NCBI GenBank assembly: GCA_951230915.1
Contig: OX579639.1
Span: forward strand, 3,906,001-3,970,000
Direction: 5' to 3'
Length of the DNA stretch: 64,000 nucleotides
DNA from: Antitrichia curtipendula
Lineage: Eukaryota; Streptophyta; Bryopsida; Hypnales; Leucodontaceae
How positions within the stretch are numbered: position 1 is the first letter of the stretch; every line of letters begins with the position of its first letter. The notes beneath the pieces are model-generated. The model was not told where the DNA came from. It saw nothing but the letters and a program-made list of their open reading frames with translations, and ran no database searches. A program made the position numbers and the translations under genes. Of the stretch, positions 1 through 10,194 are shown piece after piece.

Positions 1-285
1 GAGTTTATGGTAACCATTTTCGTTATTGCTGACGTACTCCCTCTCCAACATTGCTAAACTCCGTCGTCGATAAAAATCCACACCTATTGACCGTGCCTTT
101 TGTGTGTACTCTATCGGAGGCCAATCGGGTCGCGGCGGTTTTACTTTCTTATGACTTGATGATGTCGGATTCGAAGAAGATGACGGTTGAGTGTTCTGCT
201 CGGCAACAACTATTTCTTCGATGGGCATATCCAAGTCCCAAGGCATTGGGCGTTTCCCCGTCGAACCACTTCCTGATGCAGCCAT
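1..285 (-). CDS. Partial CDS of unrecognised protein, open to the window edge
   Basis: An ATG at 285 opens a minus-strand frame that runs 95 codons without a stop to base 1, so the gene continues outside the window. The protein begins MAASGSGSTGKRPMPWDLD, then has a Ser/Asn-rich stretch and a basic, proline-rich patch (SSSHKKVKPPRPDWPP) that could be a nuclear localisation signal. The residues after it are mixed and charged, as in a folded domain. The codon use looks coding: no stops, and the shadow frames are poor. The gene is divergent from the plus-strand gene at 760, with 474 bases between the two ATGs. TATA-like motifs on the minus strand lie near 435 (CTATATAT) and 360 (CCTATAAAG). I do not recognise the family. 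Because its partner is transposon-like, it may be part of a mobile element, but that is inference. Confidence 0.55.
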   Translation of the reverse strand, partial: MAASGSGSTGKRPMPWDLDMPIEEIVVAEQNTQPSSSSNPTSSSHKKVKPPRPDWPPIEYTQKARSIGVDFYRRRSLAMLEREYVSNNENGYHKL

Positions 286-463
286 AGTATTCGAAAAAAT
301 TGCAAAAATCTCCCGTACAAATAAAGGGCCAGACCTATGTACCCTCCGACTCACTTTATAGGCCGCAAATCGCGAACTAACACGTGAGGCTAAAGGTGAA
401 GGCCTAGCAACGTCAAAATGAGCACAAAGAAATATATAGGGACGGCCTACCCCCACCCCGCAA

Positions 464-631
464 GTACGTCCCCGCCCAGACGAGAAGTCCAGGCGAATAC
501 GTCCCCGCCTTGACGCCAGTACGTCCCCGCCCTAACAATGACATCCCCGCCCTGACCTCGACTACGTCCCCGCCCATGACGCGAGTACGTCCCCGCCCCT
601 GCCTTGACGTCCTCGCTCCCCGGTATATAAG
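464..631 (+). promoter_or_regulatory. GC-box array A (six GTACGTCCCCGCCC-like units) plus TATA box
   Basis: Six copies of a motif close to GTACGTCCCCGCCC lie at about 464, 497, 519, 541, 562 and 585, spaced 21-33 bases. A TATATAAGG box follows at 624. The first in-frame ATG of the plus-strand gene is at 760, so transcription would start near 655 with a leader of roughly 100 bases. The same array-TATA arrangement is found before the minus-strand pseudogene at 7583 and the hAT transposase at 10910. The region also separates the divergent gene at 285, so it may act in both directions. Confidence 0.7.
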
Positions 632-759
632 GCCATGCCCTCCTCCTCATTTTCTGCCCTCTGAACTCCCTCGTGCGTCACCTTTGAGCTGGTTGCCTGG
701 GCGTCTCTGTGGGCCCTACATCATATTCCACGTCATTTTTTTTGCACAAACATCGTGCG

Positions 760-1680
760 ATGGACACATCACCACGGATGACAAAAACCGAGCAAGACAA
801 AACAAGAAAGAGAGGTGGACAGGTACAGAAGAAGCGGATGCATGTTTTACGAAATCCGTTGAAAATTGCTTTCAAGGGATGGGAAGAAGTCCTGGACCCA
901 TGGAGCATGGACACGTGTGCGCATTACATTGAGTGGTGTCACATCGACAAGGCCTTTCCTAAAGAACGACACCACTACCACCAATACTTCCACAAAGCAA
1001 ATTTACGATATTGCCTGAATGATGCATTCAAAAATCGATGCATTGAAGTCTACCAAGTCCTTTACAATAGAGCGAAGGTGGAACGCAATGAAGTTCACCT
1101 TTTCATTGCAAGAGGGGTACACGCAGAGGTCACGCTAGGGAAGAGGGTGGATTGGTCAACCATCAAGGAGAGAGGTTCCAAAATAACAGTTCCTCATCCA
1201 AACAATAGACTGATTCAAATGAGTGTTCTAACGTTTCCCGAAGGTGGGTTGGGGCACGTGAAGACAATCGTAAATCCCCCTACAGCTCATGAGGACACAG
1301 AGGATTCTACGACGGATGACAATTCAGATGGAGCACGTACTCCACCGCGTCCTCTGACGGCCAGAGGGGAACAACGTGGTAGGCGGAGGAGGGCCCTACA
1401 ATTTGCTCGAGATCCTCCACCTCAATATGAATTCCAAAATGAAGTGCACGAGGAAGTTCACGGACCAACCACTGAAGAAGGAAGAAATGTGTATGATACA
1501 GTCTCGGCCTTGAGGAACGAACTTGTTGAAAAACACGAAGAAATTAATCGTCTGCAGGATTACAGGCTCACGTCGAGAGCGGCGTTGGAAGAAAAGAACC
1601 AAGTCATCAGCAATCTCTCACAAGAAATTGCACGATTGGAACATGCTTTACAGCTTGCTACATCAAGGAATTACGAATGA
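760..1680 (+). CDS. Unrecognised TE-associated protein, short copy (coiled-coil C-terminus, no RING)
   Basis: The first in-frame ATG (760) gives a 306-residue protein; a GTG at 709 extends the frame but lies in the leader. Residues ~7-155 are basic and tightly conserved with the pseudogene at 7583..5373: by hand count about 112 of 150 aligned residues match, including the block MDTCA-YIEWCHI and the runs KNRCIEVYQVLY and KRVDWSTIKERGSKI. A charged, divergent linker follows (PPRPLTARGEQRGRRRRA), then a C-terminal heptad-rich segment (NELVEKHEEINRLQD, EEKNQVISNLSQEIARLEHAL) that should form a coiled coil. The frame ends at TGA 1678-1680, before the region that carries a RING-H2 domain in the longer copy, so this copy is either a natural short form or truncated. 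GC-box array A lies upstream. The family is not recognised; the function is unknown. Confidence 0.65.
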   Translation: MDTSPRMTKTEQDKTRKRGGQVQKKRMHVLRNPLKIAFKGWEEVLDPWSMDTCAHYIEWCHIDKAFPKERHHYHQYFHKANLRYCLNDAFKNRCIEVYQVLYNRAKVERNEVHLFIARGVHAEVTLGKRVDWSTIKERGSKITVPHPNNRLIQMSVLTFPEGGLGHVKTIVNPPTAHEDTEDSTTDDNSDGARTPPRPLTARGEQRGRRRRALQFARDPPPQYEFQNEVHEEVHGPTTEEGRNVYDTVSALRNELVEKHEEINRLQDYRLTSRAALEEKNQVISNLSQEIARLEHALQLATSRNYE

Positions 1681-2460
1681 GTGGTTTACATAGCAATTGT
1701 AAATTACGGAGCCGCTTTATTGACTTAGTTAGCAATATCCAATTACATAGCTATCTCGAGGTTTTTAAATTTTCATGTTCTTTTTTAGTTTTGGACAACT
1801 GTGCTCATGTAATGAGACAATTTTTATCAATATATTCATATTCTACGATATTATCCATCCAAAATACAAAAATTATTTTTGGCTAAAGACGTGTCACTTG
1901 CAAAATTGGATTGCTTCATTTCATATACATTTACTGTGTTGGTTTAGGGTTCATACTTATTTTTACTTAAACATCTCATATCTTGACCATACTTTTGTAA
2001 AGTACTGAACTTCAGGGATGTTTGGTTGAATTTTTTATGAAACAATTCTTTTTGAATTTTTGAATTTTGAATAACATACCCCAAAATTGGCTTTTTGCAC
2101 AGTGTCTTTTTAAAAAATAACCCTGGTCCATTAGATGTTAATGCAATAAAAAAAAAAATTTAGAAAAAAAATTAAATTACATAATTCATATAAATATTAA
2201 TTAGGGCGTGAATTCTAATCCAACAATGTGTACATTGAAATGTGTCTTTCAATATAATTTTTACTTTTTTTCATTTTTTAATTCTATTTTTTGATCTAAT
2301 TGTCAAACTTTTGCATTCATAAGAAATTCATTTTGCTCTTTTGCAAACTTTTAGACATTTCATATGTATATAGTGTCATTTTAATTTTTTGGGTGCGTAT
2401 TTGTATTGTATGCACATTCCTTATGAATTGAATGGCTCCCGTTTTTTGTGAGTTAAAGTG
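1681..2460. other. AT-rich non-coding flank
   Basis: AT-rich sequence with frequent stops in all frames and poly-A/poly-T runs. Nothing resembling the C-terminal half of the longer copy (5373..7583) continues here, so the similarity between the two loci ends at or just before base 1680. No gene seen. Confidence 0.5.
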
Positions 2461-3397
2461 TAATCCCTAAAGGGCCAAGGCCTTTTCTGGCCAAAAAACA
2501 CTCAAAACTGCCATTTCTATAGCAAAGACTAAGAAAATATTGAAATTCATTTATTTTCACATCTAACCGTAGGATATTACACCTGACTAGTATAAACTAC
2601 TGTGGGGAAAAAACCAGAAATTTTGATTGAAGAAATTGCAAGATATTTGCATTTAAAGTAGAAAAAGCAAGCTTTTCCACACATTGAGCGACTGGATTTT
2701 TTGACTTTGAACATTTTCAACTTAAAATTTTTGCACTACAGAGCTCCGAGCTTTAAATCTTCATAGTGGAGATTTGAGTTTAGAGTCCAAGAAAAAAAAC
2801 AAAAAACAGAAAACTTAATTTTCATTCTCAAAACAATTGGTAACTAGAAATACATACTAGACAAAATGAAAACCTAAAATATCAATATGGGTTAGATGGA
2901 ATTAAAATGCACTAATCCAATAGGGAGATTGTTCTAGAAAGTAAATGAAACCACGCAAATTTATTTTTTTGGAAAAAATGCAAAGGATGCATTGACAAAT
3001 GAATCGCACAAGTCGTTTTTTTCAAGAACATGCTGTAATTGCCAGAAAAACTAGAATGTCCATAACTTCCTCATAACAAATCCAAATGAAATGAATCAAA
3101 GCTTTCCAGATAGACAAAAATTTAATCTATGAGAAAGAAAATTCCGCAAAAAAAATTCAAACTATGCCGAAAAAATCTTGGCTGACCGAACTGCCTCTTG
3201 TCCCCTATTTTGAGCTTATTTGGGCATAATTTTTGTTCCCATACACCTATTGAAAAAAAATTATATTTCCATGAAGCTTATCAATTTCTTTCTCTGAAAA
3301 AAGGAATTGTGAAAAATCTGGACCAAAATTCAGCCCGTAGATACTTGCCCAAAAATGCATTTGTCCCCCGAAGGAACAACGGTCCTTTAGGGGTTAA
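2461..3397 (+). mobile_element. TTAA-type non-autonomous element, copy 1
   Basis: The left end is TAATCCCTAAAGGGCCAAGG and the right end GGTCCTTTAGGGGTTAA, inverted versions of each other with the pattern TTAACCCCTAAAGG(A/G)CC. Length is about 937 bases, with no ORF. An internal block at 3060-3107 (AACAAATCCAAATGAAATGA, then ATCAAAGCTTTCC) recurs, in inverted orientation, in copies 3, 4 and 5. TTAA ends followed by CCC resemble piggyBac-type MITEs, but the assignment is inference. This copy also provides the empty site for the nested insertion in copy 5. Confidence 0.65.
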
Positions 3398-4072
3398 AAC
3401 ATGGACCTATAACCATTGGTTTGAAGCTTCATTGTCATCACTAAGTGTGTTTACATTAAAAAATAGAAATGTGTGAAATAATTTTTTTTTTTTTGGGAGA
3501 GATGAAACTAAATGGCTTTTTTTTTTTTTTTTTTAGGGTTTAGGGATGAAAAATGATGTTTATTAGAGTTTGTGAAGAATTAGTAAAGAAAAATCATATC
3601 CTATACAGATTTATTTTTAAAAAAACTGAAAAAAACAACATGGGTGTATATTATAGTGACAAACATCATGGAGGGAAACTCAAATCCTATGTCTTGTTAT
3701 AATTAGCATATAGAAGATATGGAAAATATATCCAAATTCAAATCGCAAAAAAAAGGGACATGAAATAAACTACAATTATGGATTGGAAAAAAATGAAAAA
3801 GAGAATTCCGTCAACATGAAGGGCTTACAGAAATGGGTAGAATTTATAATGAAACATTGAAGTTGTTTTTGTCAAAAAAAAGGAATGAGAATTAGAAAAT
3901 GGTCAAAAAATGGATGAGAGAAATGAAAGAACAATAAAATGGTACAACAAATGCGAGTAAAAAAAGAACAGTCCTCACTGATGAAGAGAGAGGATGAGGT
4001 TCTGCGGAACTCATCGCATGAAGGAAGATACATAAGTTAGAGAATCAAATGAAATAAATCTTGGGTTTAGGG
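3398..4072. other. Non-coding spacer between element copies 1 and 2
   Basis: AT-rich sequence with two poly-T runs (about 3482-3534). No frame, repeat unit or RNA gene could be supported. Confidence 0.4.
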
Positions 4073-5006
4073 TTAAGTCCCATGGCAATTTCTTTGTCAA
4101 AAACCACTCAAAATTACCTTTTTCTGCTGCGTTTACCCAAAAATACATAAAAAGACATTTTCTCTAAAATTTAACCACAGAATCTAACAGTAGAATTAAC
4201 TCGCACCACGAGGTGAAAATTTCATGAAGTTCAATTGTATAGATTTGAAGATATTCACATTCAAAGTTGGAGAAAAGGACTTCTTTAGAACGTTGTCTTG
4301 CAGTTTCAGGTGACTTCGACTGAAATTAGTACAATTTTGCCCATTACTAACTTTGAATTTAAAATTTTTTATATTGTAGAATTGAATTGGAAGGTTAGAG
4401 AAATAATTTCAAGAGAAAACTACTAGATTTTCATCCTTTAAAAAAGTCATAAGTACAAATAGTCCAAAATTTTACAAAAAACAAAATTGTCAATACCTCA
4501 AAGGTGGAGTTGAAACACAATAATCCCGACGGTGAGCCTGTTTTAAAGAACAAGGTCAACCCTATCCAACGATTATTTATGAGAAACTGTGAAAATTGCA
4601 TTAAAAAACAAATCTTTTACGTTAATTTTTGAAGAAGACGCTTAGATTGAACAAAAAACAAGATTGTCTGTAACTTTCTTGTCTCCGGTCCAAATATAAT
4701 GAATGAAAGCGGCACATATACACAGAAATAAAATGTTTTAGGAAAAAAACTTCAAAACTCTCAATTTCGACTTTTTGTTTTTCTGCAGGGTTGCTCGTCG
4801 ACCTCTGTTTTCATATTATTGTGCCAAAACTTATGCTCCCGGGCACCGATTGAAATAAAAATTATATTCCTATAAAGCTTATGTGTTTTTCTAGTTTCAC
4901 AAAAAGTTTCTGAAAATCGTGATAAAATTTGAACAATTTGGAGCTTCGTAGCCTACCCCATATTGCATTTTATCTCCCTTAGGAACAATGGGACTTTTTG
5001 AATTAA
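4073..5006 (+). mobile_element. TTAA-type non-autonomous element, copy 2
   Basis: Starts TTAAGTCCCATGGCAATTTC, close to the inverse of the right end of copy 3 and to copy 1 internal sequence (CAAAAACCACTCAAAATTACC versus CAAAAAACACTCAAAACTGCC). Ends CTCCCTTAGGAACAATGGGA with TTAA at 5003-5006. Length about 934 bases, same orientation as copy 1. It is more diverged, but keeps the internal order of motifs, including AGATTGTCTGTAACTTTCTT near 4662. No ORF. Confidence 0.6.
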
Positions 5007-5372
5007 TAACTCTCAAACCCCCAAACTCCTTCAAAGGTGTCATGACTCGACTTTGGACACTTGGACGGGGACGTTGGGCTGGGACTCAGGGATTCAAGAA
5101 ACCAAAAACATTCTAAAGTTGCATTACCAATAAATCATTTCCAGTTGTATGCACCCTAAACTTTAAAAATGAAAGTAATACGTAGGTCATAAAAAGAGCA
5201 TTTTTATTTCAAATGTGTCGCACAATATGGTATTGAAAAATTGGACAAAGTCAACAATGTAATCAAACAAAGTTCCACACATATAATAGTAGCTAAAAAG
5301 ATAAAAACTAGCAGCCTTTACATAGCTATATATTTATATTTTTCCAAATGCTTGAAGTACGCAAAAGTGCAT
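5007..5372. other. 3' flank of the RING-H2 pseudogene
   Basis: AT-rich sequence between TTAA copy 2 and the stop codon of the minus-strand pseudogene. It should contain its 3'UTR and perhaps the 3' end of the mobile element. I looked here for a counterpart of the CTTGTACCTTG terminal motif seen at 7910 and 14624 and did not find one. Confidence 0.35.
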
Positions 5373-7583
5373 TTAGTCCAAATGAACTGGGCTATTTGCG
5401 GTACCACTTGTACCGGCCTCGGTGTCATGCGTCCCGGACACTGGGATATTGTCTTCATTGGAGTCCAAACGAAATCGCCGCATTGCACCGCGTGTTCGTC
5501 TTGCTGGTCCATCCTCCTCGAGTAGGCCCCACAGAATTTGAGATTGTTGCAGTTCTTGAAGAGCTATACGAGTTCCCGGACTGTGTTCTTCAAGCAAGAA
5601 GTCTACAGCATCATTTTTGAATTGCTCTCTCCATTCAGATTCAAACATCATCACTCTTTCTCGTGCAGTCGGAGGTACATATTCACCAGGATCCACAAGT
5701 TGAACTCCGTCGTCATCGGTGATACGTTGTCCGTCGTTGCCCCAAATCCAACCCTTTGGATGTGGTCCAAATCGAAATTGATGCTCATTTCCATCCCAAT
5801 AGCCATTGAAGCATTGGTAGAAGAAATTTCTTCTTCCTTCACTAATAGCGTCCGTGCCTTTAATCAAATTGTGGCACACACGAACAACTTCGGTTGGGTT
5901 TGATTCCCATCCCCAATTGTTGGAAAGCCCAGAGACCTCCAAAGAGTGATACTTATAACGTCAATTCCAAATGAGGTCTTCTCCCCATTTCTGTGGATGA
6001 TCTGGAGCATTCATTACATCAAATTCCCAGCTTGGCGGCATATGCTCGTACAAGCCAAATAGCTTGTACAAACGCTCATGGAAAGGAGCCTTGCAAAGTA
6101 CACAACGCCTTCGATTGACCATTAATGCAATCAAACAAATTGGATGATACAAATGCTCACATGTGTCCAATTGGAATCCACCTTCGGGGCCAAAGGCATT
6201 CAAACACATTGGACATTGTGTACCATCAAACACAAAGCTCGGTGGTTTTGGCCACAACAATGTACTCGGTTTAGTCACATGGGCAGACATTTCATTTTCA
6301 AAATCCCACTCATTTCGAGGCCAATCAATGATGGTCTAATTTCCAACTCCAACTTTGGTCTCCATTTTGTCCGAGAATAACTCATCCATCGGTTCCCATG
6401 ATGTTAAGCCAAAAACACGTTCTTGATTGTGCACTGCATAATGATTGGCAATTTTCTTCAATTCTGCTCCCATTTGTCGGTTCTTGTCCACAGTAAATAC
6501 ACACGCCAACTTCCACTCATAATACTGTGACACCAATGCATCCAAATGTTTCTAGAGCTCGACATTTTTTCCACGAAGCACTTCTAGCTCTTCGGCACCT
6601 GCAGTAAAGTGAGACGGGTGACCAGCTTCGTGCGGACCTTCACCAACGTGGCCTTCGTTGAATACATTACCAGCTTGTAGAGCTCTTGTAAGGCGGCCAA
6701 TTTCTTGGGACTGTCGGTCAATGACGTCGTTCTTCTGTTGGACCTCGACCTTCAACTTGTGAGTGTCTTCAAACAAGTTTTGAATTTCCTTTTTTTTTTC
6801 GTTGAGGTCACTCTTCAAGGCTGGGATTGTATCTTCTTCACTTTTGACAGCTTCATTTGGTGGCAGAAGATCTTCTACTTCCATTGGATCTTGCAGTCGG
6901 TCATTTAAAACTGCTTCTGAGACAACTTCTTCTGTGCTCATTTTCTGCTCCCTTCTTCTTTTCGTCCGATGTTCCACTCTATTACCTAGAGCACGCGGTG
7001 GAGTGCGTGTCCCGTCGGAGTCATCATCAGGAGAAGAGTCACTGGTTACATATGTATTAGGGGGCAACTCAGTCAGTGGCCTCACGTACCCCAATCCGCC
7101 GTTGGGGTACCTTCGCACACCCATTGGAATCAATCCATTGGTGGGATGAGGAACTTTTATTTTGGAACCTCTCTCCTTGATGGTTGACCAATCCACCCTC
7201 TTCCCTAGCTTGACCTCTGCATGTACCCCTCTTGCAATGAAAAGGTTAATTTCATTGCGTTCCACCGTTGGTCTATCGTATAACACTTGATAGACTTCAA
7301 TGCAACGATTCTTGAATGCGTCGTCGGTACAGAACCTCAAATTGGCCTTGTGGAAGCGACGGTGATAGTTGTGCCGGGCTATGGGAAAAGACTTGCCAAT
7401 GTGGCACCATTCAATGTAATTGGCACAAGTGTCCATATTCCATGGATCAGATTCATCTTCCCATCCCCTGAATGCCAACTTCGACGGATTGTTTAAAACA
7501 GTCATCCGTTTCCGTTGCTTCTGTCCAGTCCTGGGTCTTGTTCTGTCTCGTTCGGCCTTCGTCATCTTCACTGCAGGGTCCAT
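5373..7583 (-). pseudogene. Unrecognised TE-associated gene, long copy: conserved N-domain, coiled coil, RING-H2; three in-frame stops
   Basis: From ATG 7583 to TAA 5375-5373 a single frame of 737 codons is interrupted only by TAG 6554-6552, TAG 6338-6336 and TGA 5963-5961; there is no frameshift. The conserved N-domain (codons ~7-155) matches the gene at 760. A heptad-rich coiled coil follows (codons ~260-310), then a unique segment with VSQYYEWKLACVFTVDKNRQ, then a textbook RING-H2 zinc site at 6215-6093 (C-x2-C-x14-C-x-H-x2-H-x2-C-x10-C-x2-C). The C-terminal ~190 codons contain GPHPKGWIWGNDGQR and an acidic tail. RING-H2 domains usually mean ubiquitin ligase activity; the rest is unrecognised. 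All three stops fit CAG-to-TAG or CGA-to-TGA changes at plant methylation contexts. Array B and a TATA box lie upstream. Confidence 0.7.
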
Positions 7584-7698
7584 CACACGTCGGTTTGGGT
7601 TGAAGTAAAGAGCGTAATATAAGAAGGACCTCACAAGGACGCCTAGACAACCAGTTTAGAGGTGGAGCACACGGGAGTTTGTGAGGCAGTTGCTAAAA

Positions 7699-7850
7699 GG
7701 GCGGGGACGCGCATATATACTGCTGGTCCGAACTATTAGCGCTGTCAGGGCGGGGACGTACTCGATGTCAGGGCAGGGACATACTCAACATAGGCGGGGA
7801 CGAATCATCAAAGAGGGCGGGGACGTACTCGTCCTAGGCGGGGACGTACT
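7699..7850 (-). promoter_or_regulatory. GC-box array B with TATA box, upstream of the RING-H2 pseudogene
   Basis: On the minus strand about six units of GTACGTCCCCGCCC or close variants occur (plus-strand positions ~7700, 7748, 7771, 7792, 7815, 7836). A TATATATGC box sits at 7719-7713, 130 bases upstream of the ATG at 7583, and one GC box lies downstream of the TATA. Motif orientation relative to the gene is the same as in arrays A and C. Beyond the array (7925-7895, minus strand) the sequence ATGCAAGGTACAAGGTAAAT resembles the region just before array C at 10106. Confidence 0.7.
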
Positions 7851-8042
7851 CGTCGCTGGTGGTAGTTGGAGAAAATTAGAATGTACAAATGAGATTTTGG
7901 AAGATTTACCTTGTACCTTGCATTTAATGTCACTCATCTTTTATTTCATGTGAGTTGTCAAAGACCCATGAAGCTCCCATCATCCAAGAGAAAAATAAAT
8001 TAGCATTACTAATAGTTAAAAGGATAAATAAAAAAAATTGTC

Positions 8043-8065
8043 AAACCCTAAACCCTAAACCCTTA
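8043..8065 (-). repeat. Short interstitial telomere-like repeat (CCCTAAA)
   Basis: Two and a half units of AAACCCT, the complement of the plant TTTAGGG telomere repeat. Such short stretches are common in plant promoters and interstitial sites and do not imply a chromosome end. Confidence 0.5.
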
Positions 8066-8239
8066 GCCTAAATCCTGAACCATTTCACAGCACAATAAAA
8101 AATGCTCACTTTTCATTCAATTTCAACCCTTGTATGATGAGTCCAACAAATTTTTATTTGATTCTCAAACATTTTTATCTCCCCACATATGGTAGTTCCG
8201 TTATTTTCTTCATTTGTTTCTATAACTTATATCCCGTCG

Positions 8240-9445
8240 TAAAATTATTCCAATTTTTATTAATTTGAGTCTCTCTTTTGTTTATGTCCCCTTATAGGGT
8301 TAATCCAATTTTTTTATTTATTTGAGTCTCCCTTTTTTTTTTATCTCCCCCCATATGGTTAATCCAATTTTTTATTTATTCAAGTCTCTCTTTTGTTTAT
8401 CTCTCCCCATATGGTTAATCCAATTTTTTATTTATTTATGTCTCTCTTTTGTTTATCTCCCCCCATATGGTTAATCCAATTTTTTATTTATTTATGTCTC
8501 TCTTTTGTTTATCTCCCCCCATATGGTTAATCCAATTTTTTATTTATTTGAGTCTCTCTTTTGTTTATGTCCCCCCATATGGTTAATCCAATTTTTTATT
8601 TATTTGAGTCTCTCTTTTATTTATCTCCCCCATATGGTTAATCCAATTTTTTATATATTCAAGTCTCTCTTTTGTTTATGTCCCCCCATATGGTTATTCC
8701 AATTTTATATTTATTCAAGTCTCTCTTTTTTTTATGTCCCCTTATAGGGTTAATCCAATTTTTTATTTATTTGAGTCTCCCTTTTTTTTTTATGTCCCCC
8801 CATATGATTAATCCAATTTTTTATTTATTCAAGTCTCTCTTTTGTTTATGTCCCCCCATATGGTTAATCCAATTTTTTATTTATTTGAGTCTCTCTTTTG
8901 TTTATGTCCCCTTTCTCGGTTAATCCAATTTTTTATTTATTTGAGTCTCTCTTTTGTTTATAACCCCCGATATGGTTATTCCAATTTTTTATATACTCAA
9001 GTCTCTCTTTTGTTTATGTACCCCCATATGGTTAATCCAATTTTTTATTTATTTGAGTCTCTCTTTTGTTTATGTCCCCTTTCTCGGTTAATCCAATTTT
9101 TTATTTATTTGAGTCTCTCTTTTGTTTATAACCCCCGATATAGTTATTCCAATTTTTTATATACTCAAGTCTCTCTTTTGTTTATGTACCCCCATATGGT
9201 TAATCCAATTTTTTATTTATTTGAGTCTCTCTTTTATTTATCTCCCCCCATATGGTTAATCCATTTTTTTTATATATTCAAGTCTCTTTTTTATTTATCT
9301 CCCCCCATATGGTTAATCCAATTTTTTTTTTATTTGAGTCTCTCTTTTGTTTATGTCCCCTTTCTCGGTTAATCCAATTTTTTATTTATTTGAGTCTCTC
9401 CTTTGTTTATCTCCCCCCCATACGGTTATTCCAATTTTTTGCCCA
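8240..9445 (+). repeat. Minisatellite, ~56-bp unit, about 22 copies
   Basis: The unit reads roughly GGTTAATCCAATTTTTTATT, then TATTTGAGTCTCTCTTTTGT, then TTATGTCCCCCCATAT. Copies differ at a few positions (GTCCCC / CTCCCC, CATATGG / CTCGG, AATCC / ATTCC) and runs of adjacent copies share variants, for example the TTTCTCGG pair at ~8915 and ~9080, which indicates local duplication. Degraded copies extend from about 8160 to 9700. The array lies between the divergent GC-box arrays B and C. Long frames through it are an artefact of a T-rich unit with few stops. Confidence 0.9.
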
Positions 9446-10105
9446 TTTGTTTGTCTAACTTATTTATCTACCCTCATATGATTGTTTCAGTATTTTTTTG
9501 ATTTGGTTCTCTGAATTATTTATCTCCCCTTACATGATTATTCTATTATTTTTTTCATTTCATTCTCTAACTCATCTATCCCACCTCACATTTTTATCCC
9601 GAAATTTCTTTCATTTGATTCTGTAACTTATATGTCTTCCTCCATGTGATGCATCTCGTAGTTATTTTTTTTGTTTCTCTAACTTCTTCATGTACCTTCA
9701 TTTCGATAGACCGTTCATTTCTTACACCCATTTATTCTACCATTTTTTTATTCTCTCATTTCTTCCTTCCATTTTTGTGCCACTCTTTAAATGTATAGCC
9801 TTCCTTTTAAAAAACCGGTTGCAATGTCTCTCTATGGATTCTACATATTTCTGTCCAATCTTTTATGTTGTTGCAATTCTCTTTGTCATTTTTTTCCAAT
9901 TCATGTGTAATTTATTTGATGTTTCCCGTTTTTCACGAATTCAACGTTTCTTCAATTTATTTGTTATACACAATTTCTTAAATACTAAAACCGCATTTTT
10001 TGTAGCGTCTATCTTTGATATTTAGAATGATGTAGTGAATGAGTAATCAATGCTTGAATACTTCATATCTTGGGAAATCTGCAAAAATGGGGGGCAGCTG
10101 TAGAG
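9446..10105. other. Degenerate T-rich flank of the minisatellite
   Basis: T-rich sequence in which decayed unit fragments (TTTATCTCCCCTTACATGATTATTC-like) are visible to about 9700; beyond that no repeat, gene or signal is supported until the hAT 5' region. Confidence 0.45.
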
Positions 10106-10194
10106 TGCAAGTACAAGTATTTGAAATGTCTTCCCTCCAAGGTTTTGAGGAGGGAAACCCAAAACTGATTTGAATCTCTCCCCCGCCTAGTGTC

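Noticed and set aside
709..759. GTG start at 709 for the array-A gene
   Set aside because: Plant nuclear genes use ATG; the first in-frame ATG at 760 aligns with the ATG of the paralog at 7583.
8043..8065. Telomere
   Set aside because: Only two and a half CCCTAAA units, in the interior of the window.
8240..9445. CRISPR array
   Set aside because: Units are contiguous and there are no unique spacers; the window is eukaryotic.
8505..9458. Overlapping plus-strand frames of Phe/Leu/Ser-rich peptides
   Set aside because: They are translations of the 56-bp minisatellite, whose unit length is not a multiple of three and which lacks stops by composition; no conserved protein results.
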